Origin: Gemmatimonadota bacterium | Lineage (GTDB): Bacteria > Gemmatimonadota > Gemmatimonadetes > Longimicrobiales > Gaopeijiaceae | Direction: 5' to 3' | Length of the DNA: 64,000 nt | Assembly (NCBI GenBank): GCA_022826565.1 | Contig: JAJDUP010000012.1 | Span: 1 to 64,000 of the forward strand | Shown: in pieces, positions 34,797 through 43,101 of the stretch | How positions within the stretch are numbered: the first letter of the stretch is position 1 | How the letters are laid out: every line of letters starts with the position of its first letter | Program-made: the position numbers and the translations under genes | The notes under the pieces: model-generated | What the model was told of the DNA's origin: nothing | Database searches by the model: none | What the model saw: the letters and a program-made list of their open reading frames with translations, nothing else

Positions 34797-35915
34797 TCAA
34801 CCTCCCCATACCTGCTGGTAGACTCGGAGCCAGTTGGCTCCCATTGCCTTGCGCACCTCCTCGTCGCTCCACCCGCGCCGGCGGAGCCCGTCGATGAGGT
34901 TCGGCGCCTCGGCGATGCTCTCGAAGCCGCGAATGAAGCGCCACGGCTCGCTCACCATATCCGCGGTTATGATTTCGGCGTTGATTCCGCCGCCGTACGG
35001 GATCTCCATCCCTCCGACGAAGTCGGTGCCGAGACCGACGTGGTCCACGCCCACGCGGTTCTTGATGTAATCGTACTGGTCCACGTGCTCCTCGATGCCC
35101 ACATGCGGCGTTGCCCCGGTATTCCCTCGCTCCCGCACATGGAAGTCGTTGACGGCCGTGATGCCGATGACGCCGCCAGTGCCGGCGATGGCGTCGATCA
35201 CCCGGTCGCTGATGCAGCGGTAGTTGTCAGCGATGGCGGCCACGTTGGTATGGCTGCAGATGACCGGCACGCCATCCGAGATGGCAATCGCGTCGAGGGT
35301 CGTCTGCTCTCCGGTGTGACCGCCCACGTCGAGTATGATTCCCAGCGAGTGCATCTCTTCCACCAGGCGCTGGCCGGCGCGCGTGAGTGGGCCGTGGGGC
35401 TCCAGGCACCCCGCGCCGAACGCGTTGGTGACGTTGTAGCAGAGCCCGACCTGGCGGAGCCCGATCTCCTGGAATGCCCGGAGCGATGTCCTCGCATTGC
35501 CGATCGGGGAGTTGAAGGAATCGCCGAGGACGGTCGCCGACTGCCAGCAGAAGACGTTGGAGACGACACCCGCCGCATGCGCGGCACGGATGTCGGCCAC
35601 GGATTTGGCCAGGATCACCTCGTCCGCGTACTCGTCGAAGAAGTGTAGCAGCGCCGAGAAGCTGGCCATGTCCGACGGTCCGCTGGCGACGCCGCAGTGG
35701 ACGCCGCCCTCCTGCATGCCGCGCAGGTGCGACAGGCGCATTGCGCCGGCGAAGAGCCCATCGACCACGATGTCGTCCTGGGTCAGGGGTCCTGCCGGTG
35801 GGCGGGCCGCAGCCTCAGCGCCGGCCACATCCGTCCGCAATGCACCGCCCAGGCCCGCAACCCCCGGAACCACTCCAGCCGCCGCCAGCCCCTTAACGAA
35901 GTCACGCCGTTTCAT
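34797..35915 (-). CDS. Membrane dipeptidase (M19 family), Tat-exported
   Basis: 372 aa from the ATG at 35915, preceded by GGAGA. The N-terminus has a Tat-like signal (KRRDFVKGLAAAGVVPGVAG). The dipeptidase motifs are DIVVDGLFAG at the start (usually DGHNDL, here diverged), GGHTGEQTTLDAI, VPVICSHTNVAAIADNYR and GVDHVGLGTDFVGG, the metal-binding and substrate regions of the M19 family. Because the first motif lacks the usual His-x-Asp, one zinc site may be altered. It splits dipeptides in the periplasm. It overlaps the stop of the glycosylase gene (ATGA), so it is translationally coupled. Confidence 0.85.
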   Translation of the reverse strand: MKRRDFVKGLAAAGVVPGVAGLGGALRTDVAGAEAAARPPAGPLTQDDIVVDGLFAGAMRLSHLRGMQEGGVHCGVASGPSDMASFSALLHFFDEYADEVILAKSVADIRAAHAAGVVSNVFCWQSATVLGDSFNSPIGNARTSLRAFQEIGLRQVGLCYNVTNAFGAGCLEPHGPLTRAGQRLVEEMHSLGIILDVGGHTGEQTTLDAIAISDGVPVICSHTNVAAIADNYRCISDRVIDAIAGTGGVIGITAVNDFHVRERGNTGATPHVGIEEHVDQYDYIKNRVGVDHVGLGTDFVGGMEIPYGGGINAEIITADMVSEPWRFIRGFESIAEAPNLIDGLRRRGWSDEEVRKAMGANWLRVYQQVWGG

Positions 35916-36610
35916 GATGTCTCCTTCACCCGCTCGGCCGCGCGCTGCCAGATCGCGTCGAACATAGGTTCGGTGAGGCGGCCGGTAAACGTGTTCTGCT
36001 GGCTGGGGTGATACGAGGCGAGCACCGTGACGCTCCCCAGATCGACCTCGACTCCGTGACCGAACTTCGGGCGCGGACGAGGAATGAACACGCCACGGTC
36101 GGCGAGCATGCCGAGCATCACGCTGAAAGCAAAGCCACCGAGCGAGACGATCGCGCGCAGGCCGGGCCAGAGCAGGTCGATCTCGCGGCGCAGAAAGGGC
36201 GCGCATCGGTCTCGCTCGCCTGTCGTCGGCCGATTGCGGGGGGGCGCGCACCGGACTCCGGCGGTCACGTACGCGCCCGTCAGCGCCAGCCCGTCACCCC
36301 GGTCCCGGCTGAGCGCCTGATTCGCGAATCCGGCCTTGTGCATCGCCCGGTACAACCAGTCGCCCGAACGGTCTCCGGTGAACATCCGCCCGGTCCGATT
36401 GGCCCCATGGGCGGCGGGCGCAAGGCCGACCACCAGCACCGACGCCGCCGGATCTCCGAACCCCGGTACCGGCCTGCCCCAGTAGTCATCGTCCCGAAAG
36501 GCGGCCCGCTTCTCGGCGGCGGTCTTCTCTCGCCAGGCGACCAGGCGCGGGCACCGGCGGCACGCGACCACCTCCTCGCGCATCGCACGCAACCCCGCCT
36601 TCCGGTCCAC
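35912..36610 (-). CDS. Uracil-DNA glycosylase, family 5 (UdgB) type
   Basis: 232 aa. Motif 1 is GLAPAAHGANRTGRMFTGD and the C-terminal motif is HPSQQNTFTGR, both typical of family 5 glycosylases. Cysteines in ACRRCPRL and in GVRCAPPRNRPTTGERDRCA fit the 4Fe-4S cluster. It removes uracil and other deaminated bases from DNA. The gene is placed in an operon with dipeptidase and hydrolase genes that has no obvious link to repair. The start is about 13 bp after the stop of the SRPBCC gene. Confidence 0.9.
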   Translation of the reverse strand: MDRKAGLRAMREEVVACRRCPRLVAWREKTAAEKRAAFRDDDYWGRPVPGFGDPAASVLVVGLAPAAHGANRTGRMFTGDRSGDWLYRAMHKAGFANQALSRDRGDGLALTGAYVTAGVRCAPPRNRPTTGERDRCAPFLRREIDLLWPGLRAIVSLGGFAFSVMLGMLADRGVFIPRPRPKFGHGVEVDLGSVTVLASYHPSQQNTFTGRLTEPMFDAIWQRAAERVKETS

Positions 36611-36622
36611 GCTGCGCGTCCC

Positions 36623-37069
36623 CTACCCCGCGCCCTCGGCGTACGCCTTCACGGCATCGAGGTCCGCGGCGATCGCCTTCGCAATCACCCCCTTCATCAG
36701 CGGCGTGACGAATCTCGCAAGGAGCTTGTGGGGCCGCGCCTCCATCACCAGATCCAGCCGCGTCCCCCGGCCATCGGCGCCCGCCTCGACCGTGAACGTC
36801 GTGTCCCAGATCGTGCCGCCCTGGTCCGACACGAACCGGACGTGCTCGTCGGGAACGTACTCGGTCACCTCCAACACCGTGCTCGCCTTCCTGCCCCCCA
36901 TGATCCGCGTTTCCCGGAAGCGGGCCCCGACCCCCGTCCTCACGTCCGACAGGAACTCCACCTTCTCGATGTGCGGCACGGCCCTGGAAAAGTTGGTGAT
37001 GTCGGCGATGGTCGAGAAGACCACGCCGATCGGAGCGTCGATGGTCCGGCTGATTTCGGTGCGTGTCAT
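36623..37069 (-). CDS. SRPBCC-fold (START-like) protein
   Basis: 148 aa from the ATG at 37069. The typical pattern is present: SRTIDAPIGVVFSTIADITN at the start, GVGARFRETRIMGGRK in the middle and the long final helix (LLARFVTPLMKGVIAKAIAADL). This fold binds hydrophobic ligands or acts as a cyclase; the ligand here is unknown. It is the first gene of the leftward operon that includes the glycosylase and dipeptidase, and its upstream region is shared with the divergent 37188 gene. Confidence 0.82.
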   Translation of the reverse strand: MTRTEISRTIDAPIGVVFSTIADITNFSRAVPHIEKVEFLSDVRTGVGARFRETRIMGGRKASTVLEVTEYVPDEHVRFVSDQGGTIWDTTFTVEAGADGRGTRLDLVMEARPHKLLARFVTPLMKGVIAKAIAADLDAVKAYAEGAG

Positions 37070-37187
37070 GGCGCGCGGGTGTCTTTCCTGGTCGGTGGTG
37101 GATGTCGCTGCTTGCGCTGGTCGGGCCGCCTCGGTAGATATCGGCCCGCTCATCATACCCGCCCACCCTGCCGCCAAGCCACCTTCC

Positions 37188-37874
37188 ATGACCGCAGCCT
37201 ATTTCTCGCCTCGCACCTTCGGCTTCCTCAGCGAACTGGCCGCCAACAACAACCGCGAGTGGTTCCTGGCCAACAAGCCGCGGTACGAGGCGGATGTCAA
37301 AGAGCCCGCGCTCCGCTTCATCAACGATTTCTCAGCACCGCTCAAGAAGATCAGCCCCCACTTCCGCGCCGACCCCAGGGCGAACGGCGGCTCGCTCTTC
37401 CGGATCTACCGCGACACCCGCTTCTCGAAGGACAAGACTCCATACAAGACCGCCACCGGCATCCAGTTCAGGCACGAGGCGGGCCGCGACGCCCATGCGC
37501 CCGGCTTCTACCTGCACATCCAGCCCGGGCAGTGCTTCATGGGTTGCGGCTCGTGGCACCCCGGCGGGCCGGCGCTGCGGCAGATCCGGGAGTCGATCGA
37601 CGAGGATCCCGAGGCCTGGAAGCGGGCGTCGCACGGCGCACGTTTTCGCAAGACCTTCGAGCTTGCGGGCGATTCGCTGATCCGGGCGCCGAAGGGCTTC
37701 AGCGTGGATCATCCGCTGATCGAGGACCTGCGGCGGAAGGATTTCATCGCGGTCGTTCAGCTGGCCGAGGAGGACCTGATGTCTGATGACTTTCTGGGCC
37801 GGTTCGCCGGGCTGTGCCGGACGGCGGCGCCCTTCCAGCGATGGCTGTGCAGGGCGACCGGGGTACCGTACTGA
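37188..37874 (+). CDS. DUF2461 family protein
   Basis: 228 aa from the ATG at 37188. It has the DUF2461/TIGR02453 signature: FSPRTFGFLSELAANNNREW followed by FRIYRDTRFSKDKTPYKTATG and PGFYLHIQPG. Function of the family is not known; it is a soluble cytoplasmic protein. It is divergent from the SRPBCC gene and convergent with the cyclophilin gene, 18 bp away. Confidence 0.87.
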   Translation: MTAAYFSPRTFGFLSELAANNNREWFLANKPRYEADVKEPALRFINDFSAPLKKISPHFRADPRANGGSLFRIYRDTRFSKDKTPYKTATGIQFRHEAGRDAHAPGFYLHIQPGQCFMGCGSWHPGGPALRQIRESIDEDPEAWKRASHGARFRKTFELAGDSLIRAPKGFSVDHPLIEDLRRKDFIAVVQLAEEDLMSDDFLGRFAGLCRTAAPFQRWLCRATGVPY

Positions 37875-37892
37875 GGGAGTGGGCGCGCCCCG

Positions 37893-38597
37893 CTATCCTC
37901 CAGCCGGATCGACCAGCGTCGCCGTGACGATGTAGTCCATTTCCGGGAAGCTCTCCTCAAGATACGCATTGCCCCGCGCCGCAATGTTCTGCGAGATGGG
38001 GCCGTTGCCCCCCCGGTCCGCGATCTCGCCGTACCCGGAATGGAGCTGGTCGACCACATCCATCCCCTCGATCACCGTGCCGACGGGCGCGAACCCGTCC
38101 ATGTCGAGGAGGGTGTTGTCGACCAGGTTGATGAAGAGCTGGGTCGTGCGGCTGTTGCGGCCGGCCATCGCAAAGGTGACCGCGCCCCGGGTGTTGGACG
38201 CCATGACCGGATCGTCCCGGATGGGCGCATTCGTCCACCTCACCTGAACCTGCGGCTCCCCGTGCATCCCGAACTGCGCCATGAAGCCCTCCATGACCCG
38301 GTAGAAGCGGACCCCGTCGTAGAATCCGTTGCTGACCAGGTTGTAGAGACGGTCGACGCCGTTGGGAGCCTGTGACCGCGCCACCGCGACGACAAAGTCG
38401 CCCTTCGTCGTCTCGAAGCGCACATGGAACGACTCCGGGGCGGTCTCCACGAGCTGGTCCGGGAAGTACAGCGCCCGGTTGGCGGGCAAGTCTGCGTCGT
38501 CGACGGTCTCGCCGCTGTCGCCACCGCAGCTTGCCAGCAGGATGATTGCGCCGGGGATGAGCGCCGCGCCGACCGCGACTTGTGTCCTTCTTGTCAT
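37893..38597 (-). CDS. Cyclophilin-type peptidyl-prolyl isomerase, lipoprotein
   Basis: 234 aa from the ATG at 38597. A lipoprotein signal (GAALIPGAIILLASC) precedes a cyclophilin domain: YNLVSNGFYDGVRFYRVMEGFMAQFGMHG and FAMAGRNSRTTQLFINLVDN carry the standard core, including FYRV..GFMAQ and the QLFIN stretch. It acts on exported proteins as a folding helper. The frame reaches 38675 but the ATG at 38597 is the one followed by a proper signal. Motif copy 2 lies 66-107 bp upstream of the start. Confidence 0.88.
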   Translation of the reverse strand: MTRRTQVAVGAALIPGAIILLASCGGDSGETVDDADLPANRALYFPDQLVETAPESFHVRFETTKGDFVVAVARSQAPNGVDRLYNLVSNGFYDGVRFYRVMEGFMAQFGMHGEPQVQVRWTNAPIRDDPVMASNTRGAVTFAMAGRNSRTTQLFINLVDNTLLDMDGFAPVGTVIEGMDVVDQLHSGYGEIADRGGNGPISQNIAARGNAYLEESFPEMDYIVTATLVDPAGG

Positions 38598-38662
38598 AGT
38601 GTAGCTGTCTTTCGATCTGGATTGGGAAACCGCGCTTCTGGAACGCTCCCGCGAATCGCACT

Positions 38663-38704
38663 GTAATGCGCACATTACGAAATGTAACGTTCTCCGTACA
38701 TTTC
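38663..38704 (+). promoter_or_regulatory. Recurrent 42-bp AT-rich motif, copy 2
   Basis: GTAATG at 38663, TTACG at 38675, ATGTA at 38682 and TACATT at 38697, the same spacing as in copies 1, 3 and 4. GTAATG and CATTAC (38663 and 38673) form a dyad. As a promoter it would read ATTACG, 17 bp, TACATT toward the 38911 gene, which it precedes by about 207 bp; in the other direction it lies upstream of the cyclophilin. Confidence 0.6.
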
Positions 38705-38873
38705 GGCTTCAATGGAACGCTGTCCTTGCCACCGCCCGTCCGCAAGATGACCCATTCAGCCATGGATGTGCCCCACACTATCCTCATCTTTCGTCTACGC
38801 TCGAACCGCCTCGGCGTCGGTGGACCCGCGACTCGCGTTTAGCACGACAAGACGGTACGATATAGTCGGAGCC

Positions 38874-38890
38874 CTGGACATCCTGTCCAG
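38874..38890. promoter_or_regulatory. Inverted repeat before the coiled-coil gene
   Basis: CTGGACA TCC TGTCCAG is a perfect 7+3+7 inverted repeat, 20 bp before the GTG at 38911. It could be an operator or a small leader hairpin. The rest of the 313-bp gap (38598-38910) shows motif copy 2 and no gene. Confidence 0.45.
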
Positions 38891-38910
38891 AAAGGAATAG
38901 GAGTGGGTAC

Positions 38911-39678
38911 GTGATTCTGGAATCGATCCCGACCTCGATACAGGTTCTCGCTGGCTTCACTGCCATCTCGGGTGCCGGATGGGCGTGGTTCGTGCGCCCC
39001 CGGATCGCGGGGATGGTTGCCGAAGCCGTCGGCGAGAACCGGAAGGAATTCGCCGAAGCCATGGGCGAGAACCGGAAGGCACTCGCCGTAACCATGGGCG
39101 AGAACCGGAAGGCACTCGCCGTAACCATGAACGAGAACCGGAAGGCACTCGCCGTAGCCATGGACGAGAACCGGAAGGAGGTTGCCAGATTCCACAAGGG
39201 GCTGTCACGGGAAATCGCCGAGACCCGCAAGGACCTCACGGAACAGCTCCAGGTAACCCGAAGGGAACTGTCCGAAGATATCGCTGCAAACCGGAATTCC
39301 ATCTCCCGGAATCGCGATTTGATCGACAGCCTCCACCGAGACCTCTCCCAGGAGATCGCCGACAATCGCGATTCTATCGACACCCTCCGGCGGGACCTCT
39401 CCCAGGAGATCGGCCGCAATCGCGATTCGATCACGGCTACGCGTGACCTGGTCTCCACTGCCCGCGTCGAAACACGAGATCTCCTTGCCGAAATGCGCAA
39501 CGAGAATCACCAGGCCCATGAAGCGATCGGAGAGCGAATCAATGGACTTCAGCTCCACATTACCCAGGAGTCCACGGCTCTTCGGACGAAGATCGGTGAC
39601 CTGAAGTCGGACACGGCGAAGCTGGCGGGGGCAGTGGAAGTGCTGACAACAGCCACGCGAGGCTCCAACTCCGCCTGA
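38911..39678 (+). CDS. Membrane-anchored coiled-coil protein with 11-residue repeats
   Basis: 255 aa from a GTG at 38911, preceded by AGGAG. One membrane helix (SIQVLAGFTAISGAGWAWFV) near the N-terminus is followed by a long coiled coil. Residues 40-93 are five copies of an 11-residue unit (ENRKALAVTMG), encoded by 33-bp DNA repeats. Later heptad-like parts (DSIDTLRRDLSQEI, repeated) continue to the end. It resembles DUF1640-type proteins, a kin of the 60015 gene. The function is unknown; a membrane-tethered spacer or interaction rod is likely. Confidence 0.72.
   Translation: MILESIPTSIQVLAGFTAISGAGWAWFVRPRIAGMVAEAVGENRKEFAEAMGENRKALAVTMGENRKALAVTMNENRKALAVAMDENRKEVARFHKGLSREIAETRKDLTEQLQVTRRELSEDIAANRNSISRNRDLIDSLHRDLSQEIADNRDSIDTLRRDLSQEIGRNRDSITATRDLVSTARVETRDLLAEMRNENHQAHEAIGERINGLQLHITQESTALRTKIGDLKSDTAKLAGAVEVLTTATRGSNSA
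39028..39186 (+). repeat. 33-bp tandem repeat inside the coiled-coil gene
   Basis: Units start at 39028, 39061, 39094, 39127 and 39160 (the last is partial and diverged). Each encodes ENRKALAV-like 11 residues. The units at 39061 and 39094 are identical over all 33 bases, so expansion is recent. Confidence 0.9.
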
Positions 39679-39775
39679 GCGGACCCAAGGCGGGACGCAG
39701 GGGTAACGAAGACCAGGCAGGAATGCTGTATCTTGACTCTTCAGCCCCACCGGTTCGCAATCTGGAGAAGACGGA

Positions 39776-41134
39776 ATGCACGGAAACCGCCGCGCTTCTA
39801 TTTCAAGTGGCGCCGTTGCTGCGTTGGTCGCGCTCGCCTGCGGCGGTGATTCCACCCCCACGCAACCCACCGGCACCCCCAACCTCCGCCCCACCGCCGC
39901 CTTCAGCGCCGATGTGACCGAGGGCTCCGCGCCCCTCGAGGTCCGCTTCGACGCCAGCGCCTCGAGCGACCCGGACGGCACCATCGTCAGCTACGAGTGG
40001 ACGTTCGGCGACGGCAACACCGGGACCGGCCAGACCACCACGCACACCTACGCGGACGCCGGATCCTACACGCCCCGCCTCACCGTGACCGACGAGCGCG
40101 GGGCGTCCCATTCGCAGAACGGCGCTCCCATAACGGTCAACAGCCCTCCCGGTACCGGCGAGAACGAGATCGCGGGGGTGGTCTGGCACGACGCCGATGC
40201 CGACGGCGTGCGCGACGACGACGAGGAAACCATCCCGGCCATGGTGGTATTCCTCGACGAGAACGACGACGGCGTGCGCGATTCCACCGAGGTCACGGCC
40301 GTCACCAACGACAATGGCGAGTACATCTTCGAGGGGCTGGACGCGAACCGCTCCTACACGGTCACGCAGGAACTCGGCATCGGCTGGACCAACACCGCGC
40401 CGGGGCACACCGCCGCCGAGGCCCGCGTCCCGGGTGTCTCCGAACCGGCGGCGCCCGCCACAGCCGCGATCATCGGCGGCGAGGAGGCCACCCCCGGCGA
40501 GTTCCCCTTCCAGGTCGCGCTGGTCACCGCCTTGAGCCGGTTCCAGTTCTGCGGCGGCACCTTCATCGACGGTGACTGGGTAATGACGGCCGCCCATTGC
40601 GTCGACGGCGGGGCGGATCCGGAGAACATCAAGGTGCTCGCCGGGGCCCACAACAAGCTCACGGACGGGGAAGTCATCGACGTCGAGCGCGTCTACATCC
40701 ACCCGGCCTATGCCTCCCAGGCCTCGATCTCCAGCGACATCGCCCTCCTTAAACTGAGCGGCGAGCACATGTATCCCCGCATCGAGCTGCTGACGCCCGA
40801 GCGCCTCGACCTGTCGAAACCCGGCACGACCGCGACCACCATCGGGTGGGGCCTGACCTCCGACGGCGGCCAGTCGTCCGACGTCCTCAAGAAGCTCGAC
40901 GCCGAGATCATCTCCAACGATGAGTGCAAGACGCACCTGGGCGACAACATCCTGGACAGCACGATCTGCGCGGGGAAGCTCGGTTCCAGCGAATCGATCT
41001 GCAACGGCGACTCCGGCGGGCCGCTGATGATCCCCTATCGCGGCCGCTGGATGCAGGTCGGGATCACCAGCTTCGGCACGAACGTCTGCTATCAGCCGAC
41101 TGCGTTCGCACGCGTGTCGTCACTTGTGGACTAA
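39776..41134 (+). CDS. Secreted trypsin-like protease with PKD and SdrD-like domains
   Basis: 452 aa. The signal (GAVAALVALACGG) marks it as a lipoprotein-like export. Residues about 40-115 are a PKD domain (SDPDGTIVSYEWTFGDGNTG), 128-215 an SdrD B-like domain (GVVWHDADADGVRDDDEETI), and 230-452 a trypsin domain with the His in TAAHCVDGG, Asp in SDIALLKL and Ser in NGDSGGPLM; activation site IIGGEEATPGEFPF. The stop TAA (41132-41134) comes in frame 32 codons before a second natural stop at 41231 (see the tail feature), so the C-terminus may be truncated by a nonsense change. The catalytic triad is complete, so proteolytic activity is plausible. Confidence 0.88.
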   Translation: MHGNRRASISSGAVAALVALACGGDSTPTQPTGTPNLRPTAAFSADVTEGSAPLEVRFDASASSDPDGTIVSYEWTFGDGNTGTGQTTTHTYADAGSYTPRLTVTDERGASHSQNGAPITVNSPPGTGENEIAGVVWHDADADGVRDDDEETIPAMVVFLDENDDGVRDSTEVTAVTNDNGEYIFEGLDANRSYTVTQELGIGWTNTAPGHTAAEARVPGVSEPAAPATAAIIGGEEATPGEFPFQVALVTALSRFQFCGGTFIDGDWVMTAAHCVDGGADPENIKVLAGAHNKLTDGEVIDVERVYIHPAYASQASISSDIALLKLSGEHMYPRIELLTPERLDLSKPGTTATTIGWGLTSDGGQSSDVLKKLDAEIISNDECKTHLGDNILDSTICAGKLGSSESICNGDSGGPLMIPYRGRWMQVGITSFGTNVCYQPTAFARVSSLVD

Positions 41135-41233
41135 CCGTTCGGCGTGATCCACCCCGAGTTGTCGGGGTCGGTGGTTGTGGACTGGAGCGGGGGCGCGATG
41201 ACCGCCGAGGTGAACTTCGGGAACTTCCGGTAG
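41135..41233 (+). other. In-frame C-terminal tail beyond the TAA of the trypsin-like gene
   Basis: The same frame continues after the TAA at 41132 for 32 sense codons to a TAG at 41231-41233. The tail starts PFGVIHPELSGSVVVDW and ends AEVNFGNFR, which looks like normal C-terminal sequence of an SdrD-like or trypsin-type exoprotein, not random GC-rich translation. Either a recent nonsense mutation or, less likely, readthrough. Confidence 0.6.
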
Positions 41234-41368
41234 GGGCGTCGGCAAAGGCGGTGTTTTCCGCCACTTGCGTCCGGTCCGCTACCGGTAACATCATGCACAA
41301 GCGTCGGGTATGATTAGGGGCATGCTGACGCACTGTTTACTGGACCGACTGACATAAAGGCAGGGACC

Positions 41369-41866
41369 ATGAATACAAGGGCCATCAAATTCGCTTGTCA
41401 CCCCGTGCTGCGGCTGAGCCTCCTGACCGGAGCCGCACTGCTTCTCGCCGGATGTGAAGCGCTGACGCTGGACAGGGAACCCGAAGTCGCCCACGTGGAA
41501 CTCGACAGCCCCGATGTGAGCCGTCTCACGCTGGTTACTTCACAGTGGTTCATCGAGATCGAGGATCCGGAGTGTGAGATCCCTGGGGACCCCGGTTGCC
41601 CCCGCCGGATCCAGCTCGTGGAAGCTGACACAAACACTGTGTCACTCCCGTTCATGGAATCGTATCCCTTCACTTTCCGGCTCCAATTCTATGCCGAGGC
41701 CTATACCAACCCTCCCGTCGAGGCCAACGTTGCCATGAAGGTGCACCTGGACGACGAGGAATGGTACAACGACGCCCGCCTCCTGGTGACCATGAACTCC
41801 GACGGTGAGCAGGAGAAGATGACCTTCCAGTATCAGTACCACCTTCGTCAGCTTCCCGGCGGTTGA
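41369..41866 (+). CDS. Lipoprotein of unknown function
   Basis: 165 aa with a clear lipobox (LLTGAALLLAGC). Cys residues in DPECEIPGDPGCP may form a disulfide loop. The rest has beta strands (SRLTLVTSQWFIEIED, FTFRLQFYAEAY, MTFQYQYHLRQL). It is translationally coupled to the di-haem gene, whose TTG overlaps the stop (TTGA). I recognise no family; a surface partner of the di-haem protein is likely. Confidence 0.78.
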   Translation: MNTRAIKFACHPVLRLSLLTGAALLLAGCEALTLDREPEVAHVELDSPDVSRLTLVTSQWFIEIEDPECEIPGDPGCPRRIQLVEADTNTVSLPFMESYPFTFRLQFYAEAYTNPPVEANVAMKVHLDDEEWYNDARLLVTMNSDGEQEKMTFQYQYHLRQLPGG

Positions 41867-43071
41867 TCGAAGAGCGACGCCCGGCGCGTGCTCGTGTCCG
41901 CTGGCGGCTGGCGGCGCCGCTTCACTGGCTTCTGTTTGCCTGGGCCTGCCAGCCTCAACCACCGCTAAGCGAAACCGAACCGGGACTGCCGTTGCCCGGC
42001 TTGAGCGAGGCAGAACTGGATGTGTTCGCACGGGGCCAGGCTTTGTTCAACCGGCCCTTCTCGCCCGAAGAAGGGCTCGGCCCCCTGTTCAATCAGGACC
42101 GCTGCGGCTCCTGCCATGACCTGCCCACCAGTGGCGGACACGGGGCCGAACCGGTCGTCAAGGTCAGCCGCTTCGATCCGGTCGAGGGATGCAGCACGCT
42201 CAGCGAACACGGCGGCGATCTTCTGCAGCAGGTCGTCACCCAGTCTGGGCGCGCGGCCGGGTTGACGATCGAGACGATCCCGGAGGGGGCGACGGCGGTT
42301 GCCGAGATCCGTGCTCCCGCCGTGTACGGACTGGGTCTCGCAGCACGCATCGGTGAAGACAAGATCCTGCGGCGCGCCGACCCGGACGACGATGACGGGG
42401 ACGGAATCTCCGGCCGTCCCAACCTTGACGCGGCCGGCAGGGTCGGCCGGTTCGGACGCAAGGCCCAGCACGCCACGCTACACGGCTTCATCGAGGAAGC
42501 GCTGCGCCTCGAGATGGGGATTACGACCCCGGAAAACCCGGCAGAGGAGCGCCGACAGGGACTTGATTTGCCCGCGGGAGCCGACATCGCTCCCGATCCC
42601 GAGGCTACCGAAGAGCAATTGCGCCTCCTGGTGGACTACATCGATCTGCTCGCGCCACCCCGGCGCCGGCTTCCGGAGGACCCCGAAGCCCTGGCCGACA
42701 TCGAAGAAGGCGAACGCATCTTCGCTTTCATGGGATGCGACGCCTGCCACACCCCTTCCTTCACCGTTGGCTCCGCCGAATCACCGGTGTTCGCCAACAG
42801 GCGCTTCCGCCTCTACTCCGACTTGCTCCTGCACGACATGGGACCAGAACTGGCCAGCACCTGTTCGGTCGGCACCACGCCCTCGGAGTGGAAGACAGCC
42901 CGTCTTGTCGGCCTTGGCTACCGCTCGGAGTTCCTGCACGACGGACGCGTCCAGCGAATCCAGGACGCGATAGAGCTGCACGGCGGCGAAGGGGCCGCGT
43001 CGCGCGAGGTCTTTCGTCGGCTCAATCCGCAGGCACGCGCCCAGGTTCTCGCTTTTCTGCGCTCGTTGTAA
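41863..43071 (+). CDS. Di-haem c-type cytochrome (DUF1111/thiol-oxidoreductase-like)
   Basis: 402 aa. Two haem motifs: CGSCHDL (about residue 83) and CDACHTP (about 293). The flanking segments ALFNRPFSPEEGLGPLFNQDR and LLLHDMGPELAS are typical of DUF1111-type di-haem proteins, which belong to the cytochrome-c peroxidase-like group. The N-terminus has a lipobox-like Cys (LLFAWAC), so it is likely a periplasmic lipoprotein. The function of the family is not settled; electron transfer or oxidative chemistry. A paralogue is at 55134. The TTG start overlaps the upstream stop. Confidence 0.84.
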   Translation: MIEERRPARARVRWRLAAPLHWLLFAWACQPQPPLSETEPGLPLPGLSEAELDVFARGQALFNRPFSPEEGLGPLFNQDRCGSCHDLPTSGGHGAEPVVKVSRFDPVEGCSTLSEHGGDLLQQVVTQSGRAAGLTIETIPEGATAVAEIRAPAVYGLGLAARIGEDKILRRADPDDDDGDGISGRPNLDAAGRVGRFGRKAQHATLHGFIEEALRLEMGITTPENPAEERRQGLDLPAGADIAPDPEATEEQLRLLVDYIDLLAPPRRRLPEDPEALADIEEGERIFAFMGCDACHTPSFTVGSAESPVFANRRFRLYSDLLLHDMGPELASTCSVGTTPSEWKTARLVGLGYRSEFLHDGRVQRIQDAIELHGGEGAASREVFRRLNPQARAQVLAFLRSL

Positions 43072-43101
43072 CGGCATGCGTCGGCCGCGCCTGGGATCGA
43101 C

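Noticed and set aside
39028..39186. CRISPR or intergenic repeat
   Set aside because: The 33-bp units are in frame inside a coiled-coil gene and encode a regular 11-residue repeat.
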